From: Chloroflexota bacterium
Lineage (GTDB): Bacteria; Chloroflexota; Limnocylindria; Limnocylindrales; CSP1-4
Length of the DNA: 8,616 nucleotides
Direction: 5' to 3'
Assembly (NCBI GenBank): GCA_025355255.1
Contig: JANYAA010000173.1
Coordinates: 1 to 8,616 of the forward strand
Both the position numbers and the translations under genes were made by a program. Position 1 is the stretch's first letter, and each line of letters starts with the position of its first letter. The notes beneath the pieces are model-generated. The model was not told the origin of the DNA. It made no database searches and was given only the letters and a program-made list of their open reading frames with translations. This document shows positions 5,492 through 8,616 of this stretch, one piece after another.

Positions 5492-6727
5492 CTAGACGCG
5501 CTCGAGGGCCATCGCCACAGAGCCGCCGCCGCCGAGGCAGAGCGTGGCGAGGCCGTAGCGGCCCTGACGCCGGACCAGCTCGTGGATCAGCGTGGCAACG
5601 ATGCGCGCACCGGACGCGCCGATGGGATGGCCCAGGGCGATGGCGCCACCGTTCACGTTGACCTTGGCCCAGTCCAGACCCAGTTCGCGGCCGTCGGCGA
5701 GGACCTGCGCAGCGAACGCCTCGTTGACCTCCACCAGGTCATAGTCCGCAGGCGCCAGACCCGTCTTGGCCTCCAGCGCGCGGACGCCGGCAATGGGCGC
5801 CAAGAACAGCCACTTGGGCGTGGTCTCCGCCTGTGCATAGCCGACGATGCGGGCGAGGGGCTTGAGGCCGTACCGCTCCACGGCACGCTCGGACACGACG
5901 ACCGTGGCCGCGCCGCCGTCCGTGATGCCCGGGGCGTTGCCGGCGGTGACGGTCCCCACGGTTGCGGACCCCCGATCCTCGCCGTCGGGCAGCGGAAACA
6001 CGGGCGACAGCCGCGCCAGCGCCTCGGCCGTAGAGTCCCGCCGCGGACCCTCGTCAAGCGACACCACCGTCTCGCGGCCTTTGGCGTCGCGGATGGTTAC
6101 CGGGGCCATCTCGGCGTCAAAGCGCCCGGCATCCTGCGCGGCCACTGCACGCCGGTGGCTCTCGAGGGCGAAGGCGTCCTGGTCCGCGCGGCTCACCCCG
6201 GCGCGTATGGCCGTCCGCTCCGCGTGGGTGCCCATGTGGCAGTCGTCGATGGCGCACCACAGGCCGTCCATCACAGCGGCATCGTCAAGTGTGCCGGCGC
6301 CAAGGCGGTAGCCGAAGCGCGCCTTCCGCAGCAGGAACGGAGCCTGGTTCATGGACTCCATGCCGCCCGCGACATAGATGTCGCCATCGCCTGCGCGCAT
6401 GCCGGCCGCAGCAAACATGATCGCCTTGAGGCCCGAACCGCAGACGCGGTTGATGGTCGTGGCCGGGACGGTCTCCGCGAGGCCCGCCAGAAGCGTCGCC
6501 TGGCGCGCGGGAGCCTGACCGGCGCCCGCCTGAAGCACCTGGCCCATGATCACTTCGGCTACCTCGGCCTCCGCTGGCAGGCCAGAGCGGGCCATCGCCG
6601 CGCGGATTGCCGTGGCGCCCAGCTCCACCGCGGGAACCCCGGCGAGGGCGCCGCCAAACTTGCCGATGGGCGTACGGGCAGCTGCAACGATATACGCCTG
6701 TCCGTTCGGGTTTGCGTGGTGGTCCAT
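5492..6727 (-). CDS. Thiolase family protein, probably acetyl-CoA C-acetyltransferase
   Basis: A 411-residue thiolase: it condenses two acetyl-CoA to acetoacetyl-CoA or cleaves 3-ketoacyl-CoA. Family hallmarks are RTPIGKFGG near the N-terminus (18-26), nucleophile Cys96 in [10 protein letters not shown], the [14 protein letters not shown] box (261-274), NEAFA (335-339), [10 protein letters not shown] with His367, and the second acid/base residue Cys397 in LCLGGGG. The N-terminal and NEAFA/GHP motifs are those of the acetoacetyl-CoA thiolase branch; chain-length preference cannot be read from the sequence. I chose the ATG at 6727 because homology begins just after it ([10 protein letters not shown]). 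The frame is open upstream to 6862, but that stretch is non-homologous and overlaps the divergent locus. No clear Shine-Dalgarno is present; TACAGT 8 nt upstream could be a -10 of a near-leaderless transcript. It leads an operon with the ALDH gene. Confidence 0.93.
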   Translation of the reverse strand: MDHHANPNGQAYIVAAARTPIGKFGGALAGVPAVELGATAIRAAMARSGLPAEAEVAEVIMGQVLQAGAGQAPARQATLLAGLAETVPATTINRVCGSGLKAIMFAAAGMRAGDGDIYVAGGMESMNQAPFLLRKARFGYRLGAGTLDDAAVMDGLWCAIDDCHMGTHAERTAIRAGVSRADQDAFALESHRRAVAAQDAGRFDAEMAPVTIRDAKGRETVVSLDEGPRRDSTAEALARLSPVFPLPDGEDRGSATVGTVTAGNAPGITDGGAATVVVSERAVERYGLKPLARIVGYAQAETTPKWLFLAPIAGVRALEAKTGLAPADYDLVEVNEAFAAQVLADGRELGLDWAKVNVNGGAIALGHPIGASGARIVATLIHELVRRQGRYGLATLCLGGGGSVAMALERV

Positions 6728-6813
6728 CGTTCGACTGTACACCGCGGCATGGTGCGGAAACTGCCCGTGGTTCGATACCCTAGACCTGAGCCTCGACGAG
6801 GAACTGTTGCCGC

Positions 6814-7295
6814 ATGCCTCCCGCACCCACGCCGTCCGCTGCAACCGCCCTGCACAATGCACTGGGCCTGCTGGGCCTGCCCGCGGTGGCCGTCGGCCCT
6901 GACTGGCTTGTCATCGACGCGAACGGCGCCGCGGCAGCGAAGCTGTCGGTCGCTCTGCCCGCCGCTTCCGTGGGCTCCCGGCCCGCGTGATCACCCGTGG
7001 CGGCCACCACGCCCGGCAGGCGAGCGGCGGCGAGGAGGCGCTCAAACTGCTGGAGGCGGAACCCGTGGATCTGGTCATATCAGACCAGCGCATGGCCGAC
7101 ATGACGGGGGTTGACCTCTACCATGCGGCCGTGGCTTGCCGACCGGAGCTCGCGACGCGATTCGTGCTCATGTCAGGCGACGCTGGGACGCCGGAGCTGG
7201 TGGAGTTTGCAGCCGCAACAGGGCTTGGGGTGATCGAGAAGCCGTTCAACCTGGACGTGGTGAGGACAACGCTGGAGCGGCTCTCCAAGCGCTGA
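6814..7295 (+). pseudogene. Broken two-component gene: PAS-like start plus receiver domain lacking its N-terminus
   Basis: Two frames lie end to end. The first (ATG 6814 to TGA 6990, 58 codons) reads [20 protein letters not shown], which looks like the beginning of a PAS sensor domain, and then stops. The second begins with GTG 6987, overlapping as GTGA, and encodes 102 residues of a response-regulator receiver. It has phosphoacceptor Asp33 in VISDQRM, Ser63 in FVLMSGD, Lys85 in EKPF, and upstream RGGHHARQASGGEEALKLL. The first beta strand and the acidic Asp pair that binds Mg2+, about 20 residues, are missing. The simplest reading is a PAS-kinase-receiver hybrid, or adjacent kinase and regulator genes, that lost the middle by deletion. 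Alternatives are two coupled small proteins or an assembly error. It is the only plus-strand gene here, divergent from the thiolase with an 86-nt gap. Confidence 0.6.
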
Positions 7296-7320
7296 TCGCG
7301 GCGCTGGCCGGGGTATCAGC
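7291..7320. terminator. Possible shared hairpin between the convergent receiver and 3-hydroxyacyl-CoA dehydrogenase genes
   Basis: GCTGAT at 7291-7296 pairs with ATCAGC at 7315-7320, and inside it CGGC (7299-7302) pairs with GCCG (7307-7310) around a GCTG loop, with small internal mismatches. The two stop codons lie within the arms. The 20-nt gap between convergent genes has no room for anything else. No T-run follows on either strand, so termination activity is only a guess. Confidence 0.3.
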
Positions 7321-8176
7321 GCGGGTATGAGTGGAACCCGCGCCCGGTCTTCTGTCCCAGGTGTCCGGCCGCCACGAGGTCCAGGAGCACCTGCGGCGGC
7401 GAGAACTGGGGGCCGCCAATCCCCTCCTCCAGCACGCGCATGATGCCGAGGCACACGTCAAGGCCGATGAAGTCCGCAAGCTCCAGCGGACCCATCGGGT
7501 GGTTGAGCCCCACCTTTGCACCCGTGTCGATGTCGGCCGCCGTTCCGACGCCCTGCTCGTAGGCGTGCATCGCCTCCGTCAGGAATGGCATGAGGATCCG
7601 GTTGACGATGAACCCGGGCCGGTCCGCACTCACGATGACCTGCTTGCCCAAACGCACGGAGAGCTCGCGGATGACGGCCTCGGTGGCGTCGTCCGTGGCC
7701 GAGCCCCGGATCAGCTCCACCAGGGGCATCACCGGGACCGGGCTGAAGAAGTGCATGCCGACGAAGCGGGCGCGGCGCGCCTGGGTCGTGGCGGCAGCGA
7801 GGCGGTCGATGGAGATTGACGAGGTGTTGGAGGCAAAGATCGCCGACGCTTGGGCAACCGAGTCGATGGACGCCCAGAGTGCGGTCTTGACCGCCTCATC
7901 CTCAAAGACCGCCTCGATCACCAGGTCCGCATCGGCGGCAGCAGCGACATCTGACACCGGCGTGATCCGGGCCAGCACGGCATCGCTGGCCGCGGCGTCC
8001 AGCTTGCCCTTGGCCACGGCCCGGGCGAGGTTGCCGGCGATCCGGTCACGCCCCGCGGCTGCTCGGGCCATGTCGGGCTCATAGAGGGACACCCGAGTAC
8101 CCACCGCGGCGTGCACCTGCGCGATGCCGTGACCCATCAGACCGGCGCCCGCGACAAACACGTGGCTGATGCTCAT
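7316..8176 (-). CDS. 3-hydroxyacyl-CoA dehydrogenase, 3-hydroxybutyryl-CoA dehydrogenase type
   Basis: A single-domain 286-residue enzyme of the HBDH/PaaH family, which interconverts 3-hydroxyacyl-CoA and 3-ketoacyl-CoA. The Rossmann motif GAGLMG (10-15) and Glu33 after the second strand indicate NAD rather than NADP. Catalytic-site elements are ASNTSS (115-120), His142 and Glu154 twelve apart in GMHFFSPVPVMPLVE, and Asn192 in GFIVNR. The usual HFFNP is HFFSP here, and a usual Lys after PVPVM is Pro; both are tolerable variations. The C-terminal domain shows GLNHPMGPLELADFIGLD and GQKTGRGF. The start is clear: AGGAGG lies 4 nt before the ATG, which overlaps the MeaB stop as ATGA. With the nearby thiolase it would form the acetoacetyl-CoA/3-hydroxybutyryl-CoA pair; neither crotonase nor PHB synthase is in view, so synthesis versus degradation is open. 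Confidence 0.95.
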   Translation of the reverse strand: MSISHVFVAGAGLMGHGIAQVHAAVGTRVSLYEPDMARAAAGRDRIAGNLARAVAKGKLDAAASDAVLARITPVSDVAAAADADLVIEAVFEDEAVKTALWASIDSVAQASAIFASNTSSISIDRLAAATTQARRARFVGMHFFSPVPVMPLVELIRGSATDDATEAVIRELSVRLGKQVIVSADRPGFIVNRILMPFLTEAMHAYEQGVGTAADIDTGAKVGLNHPMGPLELADFIGLDVCLGIMRVLEEGIGGPQFSPPQVLLDLVAAGHLGQKTGRGFHSYPR

Positions 8177-8616
8177 GACGCCTCCTGGGGCAGCTCGTGG
8201 CGGGCAAGCAGGGCAAGCAGGGCATCGGCCGCGGCGTACGGATCGGTTTCGTGGCGAGCGACGGCATCAAGGGCATCGGCTGTGGCGCCGGCGAGCACGG
8301 GGCCGGCAAGGCGATCCCAGAGGCGCTCCACCAGCACGGCCCGCACCTGCGCCGCAGCGCGCGCACGTCGGGCAGCGGGCGCATCGACCTGTGCAGCGGC
8401 GGCGCGGTGACGGTCCAGCGCCGCAAGCAACTCCGGGACGCCCTCGCCAGTGACTGCCGTGGCCACGAGGATCTCCGGACGCTTGGAACGGCTGTGCTCG
8501 TCAGTGAACGAGAGCATGGCGCGCAGCTGGGCGGCTGTTCGCTGGGCACCAGGGCGGTCGCCCTTGTTCACAACCACGATGTCGGCCACCTCGAGGAGGC
8601 CCGCCTTGATCGCCTG
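8173..8616 (-). CDS. meaB: MeaB/ArgK family GTPase (methylmalonyl-CoA mutase-associated), C-terminal part
   Basis: The last 147 residues of a protein whose N-terminus lies beyond the right edge. The visible part begins QAIKAGLLEVADIVVVNKGD and continues RPGAQRTAAQLR, matching the family stretch that carries the guanine-specificity motif NKxD (here NKGD, residues 17-20 of the fragment). After it come VTGEGVPELLAALDRHR and the helical C-terminal dimerisation arm rich in Ala and Arg. These G-proteins chaperone adenosylcobalamin-dependent acyl-CoA mutases, protecting them and gating cofactor loading. A mutase gene may therefore lie upstream outside the window. P-loop and switch motifs cannot be checked here. 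The stop overlaps the dehydrogenase ATG. Near 8200-8220 there is a small tandem repeat (GGGCAAGCA twice) inside the coding sequence. Confidence 0.9.
   Translation of the reverse strand, partial: QAIKAGLLEVADIVVVNKGDRPGAQRTAAQLRAMLSFTDEHSRSKRPEILVATAVTGEGVPELLAALDRHRAAAAQVDAPAARRARAAAQVRAVLVERLWDRLAGPVLAGATADALDAVARHETDPYAAADALLALLARHELPQEAS

Noticed and set aside
6728..6862. N-terminal extension of the thiolase to an upstream ATG at 6862
   Set aside because: Homology to thiolases begins just after the ATG at 6727, and the extension overlaps the start of the divergent PAS-like frame.
4754..7114. A 786-codon plus-strand open frame antisense to the thiolase and ALDH genes
   Set aside because: It is the mirror of two clear enzyme genes in GC-rich DNA, where stop codons are rare. 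The translation has no recognisable domain and is full of Arg, Gly and His typical of antisense frames.
1..8616. CRISPR arrays, insertion sequences or phage genes
   Set aside because: No regularly spaced repeats, no transposase or integrase frame, and no terminal inverted repeats were found on reading both strands.

Overview
The window is GC-rich (roughly 70% by eye) bacterial chromosome. Nearly all genes lie on the minus strand and show the strong third-position G/C bias of a high-GC genome. Gene content (Tat-exported membrane-bound [NiFe] hydrogenase, MeaB-type GTPase, short-chain acyl-CoA enzymes) fits a respiratory heterotroph of the kind found in Actinomycetota, Chloroflexota or some Proteobacteria. 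The sequence alone does not settle the phylum.

Left part (1-3216, minus): a hydrogenase operon in the order small subunit, large subunit, cytochrome b. The spacing is tight (1 nt, then a 4-nt ATGA overlap), and the cytochrome b gene runs off the left edge. All four Ni-Fe cysteines and most Fe-S ligands are present. However, three positions that are nearly invariant in characterised group 1 enzymes are changed: the proton-transfer Glu of the large subunit is Gly, the Asp preceding Pro-Cys in the C-terminal Ni-binding motif is Ala, and one proximal-cluster Cys of the small subunit is Asn. This is the most interesting signal in the window.

Middle (3217-3955): a 5' region of the hydrogenase operon with two inverted repeats and a candidate small ORF ending 2 nt before the small-subunit start. 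Beyond it come an intrinsic terminator, a tRNA-Lys(CTT) gene, and a spacer with a near-perfect hairpin and a coding-like remnant.

Right part (3956-8616): a thiolase followed by an aldehyde dehydrogenase (minus, probably one operon); a short plus-strand locus with a PAS-like piece and an N-terminally truncated receiver domain, probably the remains of a two-component gene; then, converging on it, 3-hydroxyacyl-CoA dehydrogenase preceded by the C-terminal part of a MeaB/ArgK GTPase (4-nt ATGA overlap). Thiolase, 3-hydroxyacyl-CoA dehydrogenase and MeaB together point to short-chain acyl-CoA metabolism (acetoacetyl/3-hydroxybutyryl-CoA, methylmalonyl-CoA). The hydrogenase would feed H2-derived electrons to the quinone pool.
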